In this document: one piece after another, positions 26,224 to 35,416 of the stretch
Numbering within the stretch: position 1 is the first letter of the stretch
How the letters are laid out: every line of letters starts with the position of its first letter
Source: Nitrospirae bacterium GWC2_57_13
GTDB lineage: Bacteria > Nitrospirota > UBA9217
NCBI GenBank assembly: GCA_001805055.1
Contig: MHDZ01000066.1
Coordinates: 4,904-63,619, forward strand
Reading direction: 5' to 3'
DNA: 58,716 nucleotides
Translations under genes and position numbers: made by a program
Notes under the pieces: generated by a model
The model's database searches: none
What the model saw: only the letters and a program-made list of their open reading frames with translations
Told to the model about the DNA's origin: nothing

Positions 26224-27270
26224 ATGAAACTCGCCTTGAAGAACTTGATGACCTGCAGCGCCGTTATTCTTCTGCTGCTGACGGCCTGCGCTCCGAAACA
26301 GGCGCCCGTGGGCGGACATCCCGCAGAAACGATCTCCGATTCGGCCCTGCGACCCGACGCGCCGGAGCGCCCGGCTCAGGAAGGAACGCGGACGAGATCT
26401 CAGGGCGAGGAAAAGGCGCCCGGGAGCGAAGCTGTTGAATCGACAGCGCCCGATGTCCCTCCCGATGCCGGGAACGCCAGGTCCTTTTTTGAGCGCGGCA
26501 TCACCTCGTCGAAAAAGGAGCGCTATGATGACGCGATTGCCGAGTATGCGCGCGCCATCGAGCTGAACCCGTCCTATGCTGCAGCGTATAACGAGCGGGG
26601 CTTCGCTTACGCGCAGAAGGCCCAGTACGACAGGGCCATCACGGACTATGCAAAAGCGATCAATCTGAATCCGCGGTATGACGCCGCCTACTACAATCTC
26701 GGCAATGCCTACTATCACAAGGGCCGCTATGAGCCGGCGATCGCCAATTACGACAAGGCGCTCGAATACAATCCCCGCCACTTCATGGCCTTCAACAACC
26801 GCGGCAACTCCTGGTACCAGAAGGCGGAGTTCGGCAGGGCCATTGCCGACTATGTCCGGGCGCTTGAGCACCGGCCGAAGTACGATGAGGCCTATTACAA
26901 CATGGGCAACGCCTATTACCGGAAGGGTGAGTACGAACGGGCCGTGGACAACTACACAAAGGCGATCGAGCTGAACCCGGCGTCGAACCGGTCCTATACG
27001 AACCGGGGCGTCGCCTTCATCATGCGGGGAAAATACGACGACGCCGAGCAGGACATCAGGAAGGCCCTGTCCCTGGACCGTGAGGACAGCGAAGCCATGG
27101 TGCGCATGGCAGAGCTGCACGCGGCGAAAAAGGATGTGGCCGAGGCCTGCCGGTGGCTCCGGCGCGCCGTGGAAAAGGGATACCGCGACAGGAACTATCT
27201 TGCGGCGTCAAAGACCCTGGACCCCATACGCGCTTTTCCCTGCTTCGAGGAGGCCCTTGCGGGCAGATAG
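26224..27270 (+). CDS. TPR-repeat lipoprotein
   Basis: A 348-residue protein with a lipoprotein signal peptide; the lipobox LLTAC puts the lipid-bearing cysteine near residue 21. A Pro/Glu-rich linker (about 25-75) is followed by seven tandem tetratricopeptide repeats (about 80-310), each with the AIADYxKAIELNPxYxxAYxNRG-like pattern, ending in a Sel1-like last repeat (EACRWLRRAVEKGYRDRNY). It should be anchored to a membrane on the periplasmic side and act as a protein scaffold. It is transcribed from a separate unit after the RiPP terminator and precedes the electron-transfer cluster, without clear operon linkage. Confidence 0.88.
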   Translation: MKLALKNLMTCSAVILLLLTACAPKQAPVGGHPAETISDSALRPDAPERPAQEGTRTRSQGEEKAPGSEAVESTAPDVPPDAGNARSFFERGITSSKKERYDDAIAEYARAIELNPSYAAAYNERGFAYAQKAQYDRAITDYAKAINLNPRYDAAYYNLGNAYYHKGRYEPAIANYDKALEYNPRHFMAFNNRGNSWYQKAEFGRAIADYVRALEHRPKYDEAYYNMGNAYYRKGEYERAVDNYTKAIELNPASNRSYTNRGVAFIMRGKYDDAEQDIRKALSLDREDSEAMVRMAELHAAKKDVAEACRWLRRAVEKGYRDRNYLAASKTLDPIRAFPCFEEALAGR

Positions 27271-27293
27271 GAAGTACAGAACGGATAGAGCAA

Positions 27294-27336
27294 TGATCCT
27301 GAAAAAAGCATGCGGAGGCGGATAGTATCAGGAACA
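27294..27336 (+). repeat. Dispersed repeat family E, copy 1
   Basis: TGATCCTGAAAAAAGCA, then a GCGGATA segment and ATCAGGAACA. An inverted copy with the same ends lies at 40194-40236. It occupies the space between the TPR gene and the convergent cytochrome gene. Confidence 0.75.
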
Positions 27337-27428
27337 ACGGATAAGGGCAAAAAGTTCAGCAATCACATCAAAAAGAAGTCATTATTTCTGACCAGCCTTG
27401 ATCAGAAGTTATCCCGTCCCAATAAGTT

Positions 27429-28259
27429 CTATTTTATATGACACCGTTCGCAGAAATTCGCCGGTGCCTGCTTCGCGGGAACAAGAATGTCCGCCCCATG
27501 GGGCGCGTGGCAGGTCGCGCAGGAAAGATCTTTTCCCTTCCGGAGAGGATCGGGTTTGCCGCTCACGGGATGATCGTCGGCGAAACCAAAACCCGCCATG
27601 AGGTGCCTGCCGTCGGCCCGATTCACATGGCAGGTCGCGCAGAGCTCGTTCAACGGCTTGTACAGGAGGTACGGATGGTCCGTGGTGTGCGGATTATGGC
27701 ATGACGCGCACTCCACCTGGTCCTCCTGTGCGCCGAAGAGCCGAACTCCTTTTTTCCTCGCTGCAGTTATGCCGGCCAGGCCCGCCCCCGGAGGATCGTA
27801 GGTGATCCCTGACGGATGGTCGCCCGAGAGATAATCAGAGGGCTCATATCCTGCAAGCGGATCGTAGGCGCTGCCCGCCCGCCCTGTTCTCTTCCCTTCG
27901 TACTTCCCTTCGCTGCGATAGTCCATGTTCCGGGCAATGGCGCCGTCATGACAGGAAAGGCATACCAGAGAGTTCGCTCCGGGCCGCGGCAGTTTCTCAA
28001 ACTGCTGCGTCGGCTCCCATGCGTACAGAGGATACTGCTCCACAGGCTTCACGTTCAGGTCCTTCATCCATACCGGCGTCCGCTGAGCGCCCCCGCCGCG
28101 CGGAATATGGCAGAAGGTGCAGGCTGCACCGCTGTCCTGCGCGAAGGACCGTTCGCTGTCCCGCGTCAGGTCGTGCTTGGAACCGGCGATCCCGGCAAGG
28201 GCGTTGCCGGCCGGCAGGAGAAGGGACGCTGCGAGAACTGCAAGCACCGGGATTCTCAT
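27429..28259 (-). CDS. Six-heme c-type cytochrome (doubled CXXCH type)
   Basis: A 276-residue secreted cytochrome. Signal peptide about 1-22 (ending NALAG). Six CXXCH motifs: CTFCH, CLSCH, CASCH, CATCH, CATCH, CERCH. The CxFCHIPRG and CASCHNPH contexts are typical of the doubled-CXXCH group found in exported multiheme chains. The gene follows the NHL-propeller gene directly: its ribosome-binding site AGGTGA contains that gene's stop codon. I prefer the second of two adjacent ATGs (28259), which has the better spacing. Likely a periplasmic or outer-membrane component of the electron-export cluster to the right. Confidence 0.88.
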   Translation of the reverse strand: MRIPVLAVLAASLLLPAGNALAGIAGSKHDLTRDSERSFAQDSGAACTFCHIPRGGGAQRTPVWMKDLNVKPVEQYPLYAWEPTQQFEKLPRPGANSLVCLSCHDGAIARNMDYRSEGKYEGKRTGRAGSAYDPLAGYEPSDYLSGDHPSGITYDPPGAGLAGITAARKKGVRLFGAQEDQVECASCHNPHTTDHPYLLYKPLNELCATCHVNRADGRHLMAGFGFADDHPVSGKPDPLRKGKDLSCATCHAPHGADILVPAKQAPANFCERCHIK

Positions 28260-28263
28260 CATA

Positions 28264-29304
28264 TCACCTCGCACCCGTTCCCGACGGAGCGCTTCGCTTC
28301 CGCTGCTCCTCGAACTTCTTTCCTGCATACTGGAACATATGCACCGCTCCCGGCCACTGGTCCACGACATAGATCCGGTCCTGCTCGTCGATGCTGATGC
28401 CTGCGGGAAGCGTGAACCGGCCCGGTCCGAGGCCGCCTGTGCCGAAGTAATACAGGAGCGTGCCGTCGGTGTCGAAGATCTGGACGTTCTGGAAAGCTGC
28501 GTCAACAACATAGACATGGTCTTCCGAGTCAATGGCGATGCCCTTCGGCCTTGCAAAAGCGCCGGGCGCGTCGCCGATGCCGCCGATGCTTCTCAGGTAC
28601 TTGCCGTCACGGTCAAAAGCCTGGACCCGGAAGTTGCCGGTGTCTACAACATAGAGAGTGCCCCTGGAGTCGACAGCAACGCTCGTGGGAAAATTGAACT
28701 TATCTTTCTCCTTGATTCCCCTCGAACCGATGGTTCGCTGCAGCCGGTAATCCTTCAACCCGTATACCGCCACGCGATGTTTCCTGCTGTCAACGACGTA
28801 GAGCTTTCCGTTCCGCTCATCAACTGCCACGCCGCAGGGCAATTCGAGCTCCTCTGCACCGCCGACGCTCGCAATCCGTTTTCCGTCGGCGGAATGAACG
28901 AAGACCTTGCGCGCCGCGCTGTCGGCCGTGAAGATCCTGCCGTCGCTGCTCACGGCGATGCCGAGCGGCTCGGACCGCGCTGCGTCAGTACCGCCACTGC
29001 CAAGGAAGCCGGACCGCTTTTTTCCCGGGTGAAAGAAGACAATGCGCCCGCGGTCCGTAACGTACATCCGTCCGCTCAGGTCAACAGCAACGCCGTAGGG
29101 CTTCCTAAGCGTGATCGTTCCCTCTTTACCGCCGCCCGCATCGCGGGAGCTTCTGATCGCCCCCAGGTGATGGATCTTCGCGGTCTCTGTCGCATCAGAC
29201 CATGCGGGGCCAGCGCCGCCCCCTGACTGGGCGGCATGAACAACCGGCGCGAACAGCAGCAGCAACAGAAGCGCAACTCCTGCGATGGTACGCGACGACG
29301 ACAT
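28264..29304 (-). CDS. Secreted NHL-repeat beta-propeller protein
   Basis: A 346-residue protein with a signal peptide (about 1-24, LLLLLLFAPVVHAA). The remainder is made of about six NHL repeats of the type PYGVAVDLSGRMYVTD, PCGVAVDERNGKLYVVD, PTSVAVDSRGTLYVVD, PKGIAIDSEDHVYVVD, giving a six-bladed propeller. NHL proteins often sit in metal-reducing and porin-cytochrome clusters, where they may hold cytochromes together. It is coupled to the cytochrome gene downstream and divergent from the porin gene. Upstream in-frame ATGs exist at 29379 and 29352; 29304 gives a normal signal peptide. Confidence 0.85.
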   Translation of the reverse strand: MSSSRTIAGVALLLLLLFAPVVHAAQSGGGAGPAWSDATETAKIHHLGAIRSSRDAGGGKEGTITLRKPYGVAVDLSGRMYVTDRGRIVFFHPGKKRSGFLGSGGTDAARSEPLGIAVSSDGRIFTADSAARKVFVHSADGKRIASVGGAEELELPCGVAVDERNGKLYVVDSRKHRVAVYGLKDYRLQRTIGSRGIKEKDKFNFPTSVAVDSRGTLYVVDTGNFRVQAFDRDGKYLRSIGGIGDAPGAFARPKGIAIDSEDHVYVVDAAFQNVQIFDTDGTLLYYFGTGGLGPGRFTLPAGISIDEQDRIYVVDQWPGAVHMFQYAGKKFEEQRKRSAPSGTGAR

Positions 29305-29555
29305 GAGCCGATTCGGGAAAAGATATATGATGAGTCCGGAACAACAGTACATTTCCGCTTTCCTTTCTGCATCAGGCAAATACGCCGTCAGCCTCTCATC
29401 AAAACAACAACGGCAAACCGCGATGACTACGAAACGGACCCATTGTATCGAAGATGATGAATCAAATCAAACAAAAATCAGCGCAGGATTTAATATACGA
29501 AGTAAGTATTAAGATTGATTGTTGCGATCCCTCGCATCAACTTTCCGAAATTTTA

Positions 29556-29584
29556 TTGACATTTCTGCAAGCCGCTATTATAGT
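29556..29584 (+). promoter_or_regulatory. Strong sigma-70 promoter of the porin-cytochrome operon
   Basis: Consensus TTGACA (29556-29561), 17-base spacer, TATAGT (29579-29584). The porin ATG is 38 bases further, giving a short leader. Confidence 0.75.
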
Positions 29585-29621
29585 CGACAACAAATTGCGA
29601 ACTACACGCTACAAAATAATC

Positions 29622-31031
29622 ATGTTAAAAAATCTTTCCGCCATACCGCTTTTGCTGACGATCGCACTGTGCCCGCCTGCAGTCCTGCATGCGGCTTCTG
29701 CAGCGCTGGACAGCGCACCTGTCACAACCGAGCTGCCCTTTTTTCGTTCAGCCGGCGGTGCGGCGATCGTCAAGGGATCCTTCGCCACCCAGTATGCCAT
29801 CCGCGTGGCGGGCGTCTCCGGCAACCGCGATACGGACAATGACCTGCACGAACGGCTTCGCCTGGATGTGTACTCGCCGCAGCGCGATACAGGCTATGAG
29901 CTTCACTTTTTTGCCGCAGCATCGCAGGACCTTGACGGCGACCGGAATCGCACAGGCTTTTTCCCTCTCGAAGACATCAATGACGCTCGCGATTCCTGGT
30001 TCAGCGGATACGTATATGAAGCCCATTACGATCTGAACAGGCCGGCTCCCTATGTGACCCAACTTCGTATCGGCAGACAGGCAGGCACACGGGACGAGCC
30101 GGTGTTCTTTGACGGGATCGCCGCGGACCTTGCCCTCGGCTCCCTGATGAACATGACAGCATACGGCGGTGCGTCGGTCCATTTCTACGAGATCGACCAG
30201 GATTGGGGTTCGGACCTCCTCGGCGGAGCAGGGATCGATCTCCACCCCTTCCGGTCCACCATGCTGAGCCTGGATTATCTTCATGCAGAGGATGAGCGCA
30301 ATCTCGTTGGCACCTCCGACCAGGCTGATGAGCTGCTGTCGCTCAGGCTGCGCCAGCGTCTCGGACTCTTCACCAGGACCATGGTCGCCTACCGTTCCCT
30401 GAACGGCGAACCCCGCGACGTCAAGGCAAGGCTCCTGCAGTCCTTTCCGTCAGCTGATCTCGAGCTGAGCTTCACCTGGTTCCGGCAGTTCCGGGAACAG
30501 AACGAACTTTCGAACGAACTTTCTCCCTATTTCGACATTCTCGGAAGCTCCTTTCCCTATCAGACCTATGACGCAAAGATCAGGAAGGCCTTCGGCTCCC
30601 ACGTGGCCGTTGATCTTGGGTATTACAAACGGGAACTCCTGAAGGAACGTGTTGAGAATGCCTTTAACCGCGAATATGAACGGGCCTTTGCTGTTCTGCA
30701 ATTCTCCGACATCGTGAAGAAGGGCCTGTCGTTCTCTCTCACCGGGGACTGGTGGGAGACCCTTGATCGGGAATTCACCTCTGCCGGATTTGACGCTGAG
30801 TACCGTTTCGGAAAGGACCGGAAAAAAACCCGCCTCAACGCCGGGACCTACTACAGCCTCTACAAGTTCGACTATTATATTCTTCTTGGCGAGCGGGAGA
30901 AGGTGCGGACCTATTACGTGAAAGGCGGGACGCCGCTGACCACGTCAATATCACTCGATATATCCTATGAGTATGAGGACAGCATCGAAAATTACTCGGT
31001 TGCACGCATGGGGATGCGCTATGACTTTTAA
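29622..31031 (+). CDS. Outer-membrane beta-barrel porin of an electron-transfer conduit
   Basis: A 469-residue protein with a signal peptide (about 1-22, ending LHAAS). The rest alternates polar and hydrophobic residues in many short strands and ends in the aromatic signature GMRYDF, with terminal Phe, as outer-membrane barrels do. No heme motif. In porin-cytochrome systems such a barrel holds a multiheme cytochrome that carries electrons across the outer membrane. The next gene, a multiheme cytochrome, overlaps its 3' end by 11 bases, and two lipoprotein cytochromes follow. I chose ATG 29622 because it begins a proper signal peptide just after the promoter; the longer frame overlaps the promoter. 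Confidence 0.85.
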   Translation: MLKNLSAIPLLLTIALCPPAVLHAASAALDSAPVTTELPFFRSAGGAAIVKGSFATQYAIRVAGVSGNRDTDNDLHERLRLDVYSPQRDTGYELHFFAAASQDLDGDRNRTGFFPLEDINDARDSWFSGYVYEAHYDLNRPAPYVTQLRIGRQAGTRDEPVFFDGIAADLALGSLMNMTAYGGASVHFYEIDQDWGSDLLGGAGIDLHPFRSTMLSLDYLHAEDERNLVGTSDQADELLSLRLRQRLGLFTRTMVAYRSLNGEPRDVKARLLQSFPSADLELSFTWFRQFREQNELSNELSPYFDILGSSFPYQTYDAKIRKAFGSHVAVDLGYYKRELLKERVENAFNREYERAFAVLQFSDIVKKGLSFSLTGDWWETLDREFTSAGFDAEYRFGKDRKKTRLNAGTYYSLYKFDYYILLGEREKVRTYYVKGGTPLTTSISLDISYEYEDSIENYSVARMGMRYDF

Positions 31032-31611
31032 GGGAACTTCAAGATGCCAAACGCTCCTGCTGATGCTCGGCTTTGCATCGCTGTTCTGTTTCACGATGGC
31101 CGCATCGACCTGGGGCGAGGCGCCGGCAGGGTCCGGGGCAGATGCAAAGAAGATTCCCTTCCCCATGCCGAACTCTCACAAAGGCAACTGGCTCCAATAC
31201 CATGGCGCCTCAGCGGACCTCACCATGAACGAGGCCGACAGCAAGGGTAAGGCCTGCTATGTCTGCCATGAGCGGAATGAGTGCATGGAGTGCCACAATA
31301 CGACGATGCCGAAGGACCACACCAACACCTGGCGCACTCTGAGCCATGGTTTCCAGGCCGAGGGCAACCGCGACCGGTGCCAGAACTGCCACCGGCAGGA
31401 CTACTGTGTCCGCTGCCATAACGAGACGGCCCCGCGTACGCACACAGCCAACTGGCGGTCACGCCACTGCACCTGGTGTCATTATGGGTCGAGCCTTGCA
31501 CCTGACGACAACTGCGTGGTCTGCCATAAACAGGCGCTTCATACTTCGGCTCCTCTCGGTCACACAATAAGTCCTACTGTGACCTGCATTCAGGTTGGAT
31601 GTCACCAGTGA
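31021..31611 (+). CDS. Multiheme cytochrome c, six to seven hemes, partner of the porin
   Basis: A 196-residue secreted protein. Signal peptide about 1-30. Heme motifs CYVCH, CMECH, CQNCH, CVRCH, CTWCH, CVVCH and a final CX4CH (CIQVGCH). Histidines between the motifs (HTNTW, HTANW) can be distal ligands. Its start lies inside the last codons of the porin gene, so the two are translationally coupled, the usual arrangement of a barrel and its periplasm-facing or embedded cytochrome. It should pass electrons from periplasmic carriers to the surface cytochromes encoded next. Confidence 0.88.
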   Translation: MTFKGTSRCQTLLLMLGFASLFCFTMAASTWGEAPAGSGADAKKIPFPMPNSHKGNWLQYHGASADLTMNEADSKGKACYVCHERNECMECHNTTMPKDHTNTWRTLSHGFQAEGNRDRCQNCHRQDYCVRCHNETAPRTHTANWRSRHCTWCHYGSSLAPDDNCVVCHKQALHTSAPLGHTISPTVTCIQVGCHQ

Positions 31612-31813
31612 CAGGACTGCGGACTCATGTTACCTCAACCACAGACCGCTGGCTTGGTCATGAAAATCGCGCCGCATATCACGTTTCAGTTTCTTCGATG
31701 ATGCCTGATAAGCCTTGTTCTGCTATTGCTTTAGTAGCCATAAGTTGCTGAAAAGTGATAAAATACGGATAAGCGGATAAGTAAATACTAAGTAAATACA
31801 TAGAGGCCGAGAC

Positions 31814-31841
31814 GTGACCATTATGTAGCAAAACATGTCAC
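31814..31841. promoter_or_regulatory. Imperfect palindrome upstream of the surface cytochromes
   Basis: GTGACCATTATGT and ACATGTCAC form an imperfect inverted repeat just before the first surface-cytochrome gene. It could be an operator, but it matches no regulator I know. Direct repeats of AAGTAAATAC lie to its left. Confidence 0.3.
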
Positions 31842-31864
31842 TCTGTAGTAAGGGGATTATCCAG

Positions 31865-33385
31865 ATGAATGTACGCGCTTTCATGCCAGTACTGCTCGCG
31901 ACGGCGGTATTCGGTTGCGGACCCGCGGAAGGTCCTGATGCGCTCACCAACAAGCAGGTAACGTCACCGCCTTCCAATTGCAATGCCGTATGCCATTCAG
32001 CCACAAGCATCATCTCGCCCGACCCGGTGATTACTAACGGATCAGGTTCCGCTGGAAAACATGTTGCTCATGTCTCAGACATTGGGTTCGATTGCGAAAA
32101 ATGTCATCTGGGCTATGATTCACAAATAACGCATATGAACCAGCAGCCCGAGACCGGCCCGGCTGTCACGCTCGTATACTTCGATTCAACCAATCCCCCA
32201 CCTGCGCTTTGGACGAAAATTCAAGGCCCTCCACGTACGGGAACTTGTTCGAACCTCGCATGTCATGGCACTGATACCCTCGACTGGTATGGGACCGACA
32301 CTTCATCTTACCAGGACTGCGTTACCTGTCATGCCTATGCGATCAGTTCACGCCGCCAGGTCGTCGGCGCTCAGGGTGACTTTGGCGGGAATTCCAGTAT
32401 TGCTTCGCATCATGTGAACGGCAGCGATCCTACCAATGCTCAGTGCCTGGTCTGCCATAACCAGTCAACGCATACTCAGGGTACGGTCAGGTTGCGTCAT
32501 GCAGACACCGGTGCAAGCATCGTCTATGATCCCGCGGACCTCACATCCCTCGAACCCTTTTGCCTGAGTTGCCATGACTCCAATGGAGCTGCGCTGACGA
32601 GCATAGGTCCATCGGCGTTCAGACCTTTTGCTGGATCCACACTTGGCCAGATACCTTACCTCGGCGGGACGCGCGTTGCTAGTGACTGGGGAAAGTCATA
32701 CGGTCACAACCAGAAAGGACTGACCTGCATGGGCAATGGAAGTCCCACTACAGGATGCCATGCAAACGGACACGGATCAAGCCATGTAGGAATTCTTGCA
32801 AGGAATATGACCCTTCCGGTACCAGCTGACAGGTACATCGAAAACGATTATGATCTGTGCCTCAACTGCCACAGTTCCTACACGGGCGTTCGCAAGGAGG
32901 ATATTTTCGGCGTGCGGTTTGGTGGCGCATATTACCGAGGGTATGGACCGGGGTTCAATTTTCCGCCTTATGACATCCCTTCAATCCACACAAAGTTCAG
33001 GGACCAGAACAACCGGGGGACTGGCTATCCCTATGATAACAGCAGTATCTATATAGACTTTTGGCTATGGGGTGCCAATTCGGTGAATTTGCACTGGGTG
33101 CATATTGCCTTGGACGTCTGGAATTACCGCGGCGCAGTGCCTTCTGGCGTCAGCTGTACCGCCTGTCACAATGTGCATGGAACAAACAATCCTTACGGCA
33201 TGACACACGATGAAATGGGATACCAGCATTATGTGGAAGTAAATGGTGACCAATATTCACAATTGAATTCTATAAGCCCGTACCTTCTTGACCTGCATCC
33301 CATGAACTGTACTTTTGGTTGCCACAAGCCAGTCGAGCCTGGATTTGGCCAAGCTTCAGCATGGTTCGAGTCGGCGAATGAATAA
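31865..33385 (+). CDS. Surface multiheme cytochrome lipoprotein 1 (CX4CH...CXXCH family)
   Basis: A 506-residue protein. The signal segment ends ATAVFGC, a probable lipobox. About ten heme sites are visible: CX3CH (CNAVCH), CEKCH, CX4CH (CSNLACH), CVTCH, CLVCH, CLSCH, a long-spaced C(X9)CH, CLNCH, CTACH and CX3CH (CTFGCH). The CX4CH followed by DWYG and CXXCH is the mark of a Geobacter surface-cytochrome domain family (as in OmcB-type proteins). It probably accepts electrons from the porin-cytochrome conduit and gives them to minerals or partner cells. ATG 31865 follows AAGGGGATTATCC. A paralog follows at once. Confidence 0.88.
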   Translation: MNVRAFMPVLLATAVFGCGPAEGPDALTNKQVTSPPSNCNAVCHSATSIISPDPVITNGSGSAGKHVAHVSDIGFDCEKCHLGYDSQITHMNQQPETGPAVTLVYFDSTNPPPALWTKIQGPPRTGTCSNLACHGTDTLDWYGTDTSSYQDCVTCHAYAISSRRQVVGAQGDFGGNSSIASHHVNGSDPTNAQCLVCHNQSTHTQGTVRLRHADTGASIVYDPADLTSLEPFCLSCHDSNGAALTSIGPSAFRPFAGSTLGQIPYLGGTRVASDWGKSYGHNQKGLTCMGNGSPTTGCHANGHGSSHVGILARNMTLPVPADRYIENDYDLCLNCHSSYTGVRKEDIFGVRFGGAYYRGYGPGFNFPPYDIPSIHTKFRDQNNRGTGYPYDNSSIYIDFWLWGANSVNLHWVHIALDVWNYRGAVPSGVSCTACHNVHGTNNPYGMTHDEMGYQHYVEVNGDQYSQLNSISPYLLDLHPMNCTFGCHKPVEPGFGQASAWFESANE

Positions 33386-33398
33386 GGAATATTTGAAG

Positions 33399-35330
33399 AT
33401 GCAAACTGTCTATGAATTCATGCTGCGCACTTTCATGCCAATACTGCTCGCGACGGCGATATTCGGTTGCGGACCCGCGGAAGGTCCTGACGCGCTGTCC
33501 AACCGACACGCCTCCGCACCACCTTCCGGTTGCACTACCGCATGCCATTCAGCAGCAGGCTCAATCTCACCCAACCCGCTGATTACCAACGGATCAGGCG
33601 CCGATGGCAAGCATATCATCCATGTCAGTGGCAGGGGAATATTTTGTGACAAGTGCCATTTGAACTACGAGAACGAAGCGAGCCATTTCGATTCCAGCCT
33701 GGACACAGGAAGCGCGACGATCCCCCTGGTGCGCTTCGATAATGTGAACCCATCAGGTTCTTGGACCGTTGCAGCGGGGACGTGCTCTGCCCTCGCCTGC
33801 CATGGACCGGACACTGTTGACTGGTACGGGACGACACCCTGGATCAGACCGGCATGCTCGGCCTGTCATTCAACAGCAACGGCAACAAGGCGTCAGATTC
33901 AGGGCCCCAATGGCGATTTTGGCGCCAATGCCGCCATCATATCCCGACATGTATCGAACGTAGGCGACCCCGCTTCTGCACAATGCGAGGTCTGTCATGA
34001 GTTGTCCATGCATACATCAGGCTCGATTCTCGTGAAAAATGCCGATGCTGGTGTCAGCATACCCTATGACCCTTCCAATCCGTCATCCCTCGAACCCTTC
34101 TGCCTGAGCTGCCATGATTCCGACGGCGCAACATCGACATTTCTGGCGAGCGGGAGCGGAGCACCGCTGAATCCCTTCGATGACGGAAGAACATTGGGCA
34201 CTGCCCCGAATATTGCCGGCATATACATCAAGGACAGTTGGGAAAAACAGTACGGACACCGAAGAAAAGGGCTTACGTGCCTCGGCAACGGATTGCCGGG
34301 AACCGGATGCCACGGCAACTTCAATACGTTAACATCCACCGGCGCTGTCAACGGACATGGCTCCGGCAATGTGGGCCTCCTTTCGAATAAGTACGAATTG
34401 CCCATTCTATCTACAACCTGGAACGAGGCTCGTTACACGTTATGCGTAGATTGCCATTCAAGTTATCCCGCCTTCCCAACTATGACGGAATTATTTGGTG
34501 TTGCCGCGGGCGGAAACTACGCGCAACCTCAGGCGAATTATGGCCAGTGGCCCTATTCGATCAGTTTCATGCTCACCGGTTTTCACGACTATTATAGCTA
34601 TTCCATGGATCGCCAGTTCAATCTTCATCTGTATCACCTGATCGAAGGCATGGGCGGCTGGTCATACCGCGGCGTTGATGAGTCTATTTCCAGCTGTGTA
34701 ACGTGCCACAATGTCCACGGTGTTGACAACATGCATCATAACCTTTGGGATGAGTGGAATTTTTCCATTGAGAATATATCAGGGGTTGAATATGGCCGGG
34801 TGAACAAGACCGACATAGGTGGCGATTTTGGTTGCATCTGGGGCGTATTCTGCGGACCATCGATACCAACAAGTACCCCGATTTATCCTGAACTATGCGC
34901 TGTTAATTGCCATTGGGACGGAACATTCCGCTATCCGCGCTCACCCTTCAACGAAGCGCAAGCTGTAGCGTACAATACATCGGGAGGCGTTGGACTGGCA
35001 AATGGGGACAGCGTGGCCATCTATTTTTCCGATTCTACCAACGGCCCCGCCATCACCGAAGCGAACATCGACTCCGTACTGGCTCTGTCCGGCCCCCATA
35101 GCTGGATAGATAGCAACAAAGGCGGTTCTCCCGGCACCCTCACGGCAGCATGGTCGTCTGTGAACGGCAAGACTAACAACGTTCTTACGATAACGATATT
35201 TATTGCCAATAGCGGCGCGGGAGACCCGACGATAGCGGTCGGCGACACCATCACTTTTGATCTGACAACAATTATGGATGCAAACGGAACTGCCGTGAGA
35301 GGTAAGATGACATTGACAGGAAGTTTCTGA
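33399..35330 (+). CDS. Surface multiheme cytochrome lipoprotein 2 with C-terminal beta domain
   Basis: A 643-residue paralog of the preceding gene, sharing the signal region (LLATAxFGCGPAEGPDAL) nearly exactly. About ten heme sites: CX3CH (CTTACH), CDKCH, CX4CH (CSALACH), CSACH, CEVCH, CLSCH, C(X9)CH, CVDCH, CVTCH, CX3CH (CAVNCH). About 130 extra residues at the end, from ASGGVGLANGD-like sequence, contain no heme and look like an immunoglobulin-type beta domain that could bind a surface. The start is uncertain: ATG 33378 overlaps the upstream gene, 33399 has AAGGA before it, and 33420 aligns with the paralog start. Terminal gene of the operon. Confidence 0.87.
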   Translation: MQTVYEFMLRTFMPILLATAIFGCGPAEGPDALSNRHASAPPSGCTTACHSAAGSISPNPLITNGSGADGKHIIHVSGRGIFCDKCHLNYENEASHFDSSLDTGSATIPLVRFDNVNPSGSWTVAAGTCSALACHGPDTVDWYGTTPWIRPACSACHSTATATRRQIQGPNGDFGANAAIISRHVSNVGDPASAQCEVCHELSMHTSGSILVKNADAGVSIPYDPSNPSSLEPFCLSCHDSDGATSTFLASGSGAPLNPFDDGRTLGTAPNIAGIYIKDSWEKQYGHRRKGLTCLGNGLPGTGCHGNFNTLTSTGAVNGHGSGNVGLLSNKYELPILSTTWNEARYTLCVDCHSSYPAFPTMTELFGVAAGGNYAQPQANYGQWPYSISFMLTGFHDYYSYSMDRQFNLHLYHLIEGMGGWSYRGVDESISSCVTCHNVHGVDNMHHNLWDEWNFSIENISGVEYGRVNKTDIGGDFGCIWGVFCGPSIPTSTPIYPELCAVNCHWDGTFRYPRSPFNEAQAVAYNTSGGVGLANGDSVAIYFSDSTNGPAITEANIDSVLALSGPHSWIDSNKGGSPGTLTAAWSSVNGKTNNVLTITIFIANSGAGDPTIAVGDTITFDLTTIMDANGTAVRGKMTLTGSF

Positions 35331-35416
35331 TAGAACCGATGTTCATATACAGACATCAATTCAGCTTGGCAAGGTTGTACTCTCGAGGTATCTGAAGAAC
35401 AGTTACGATAAAACTC

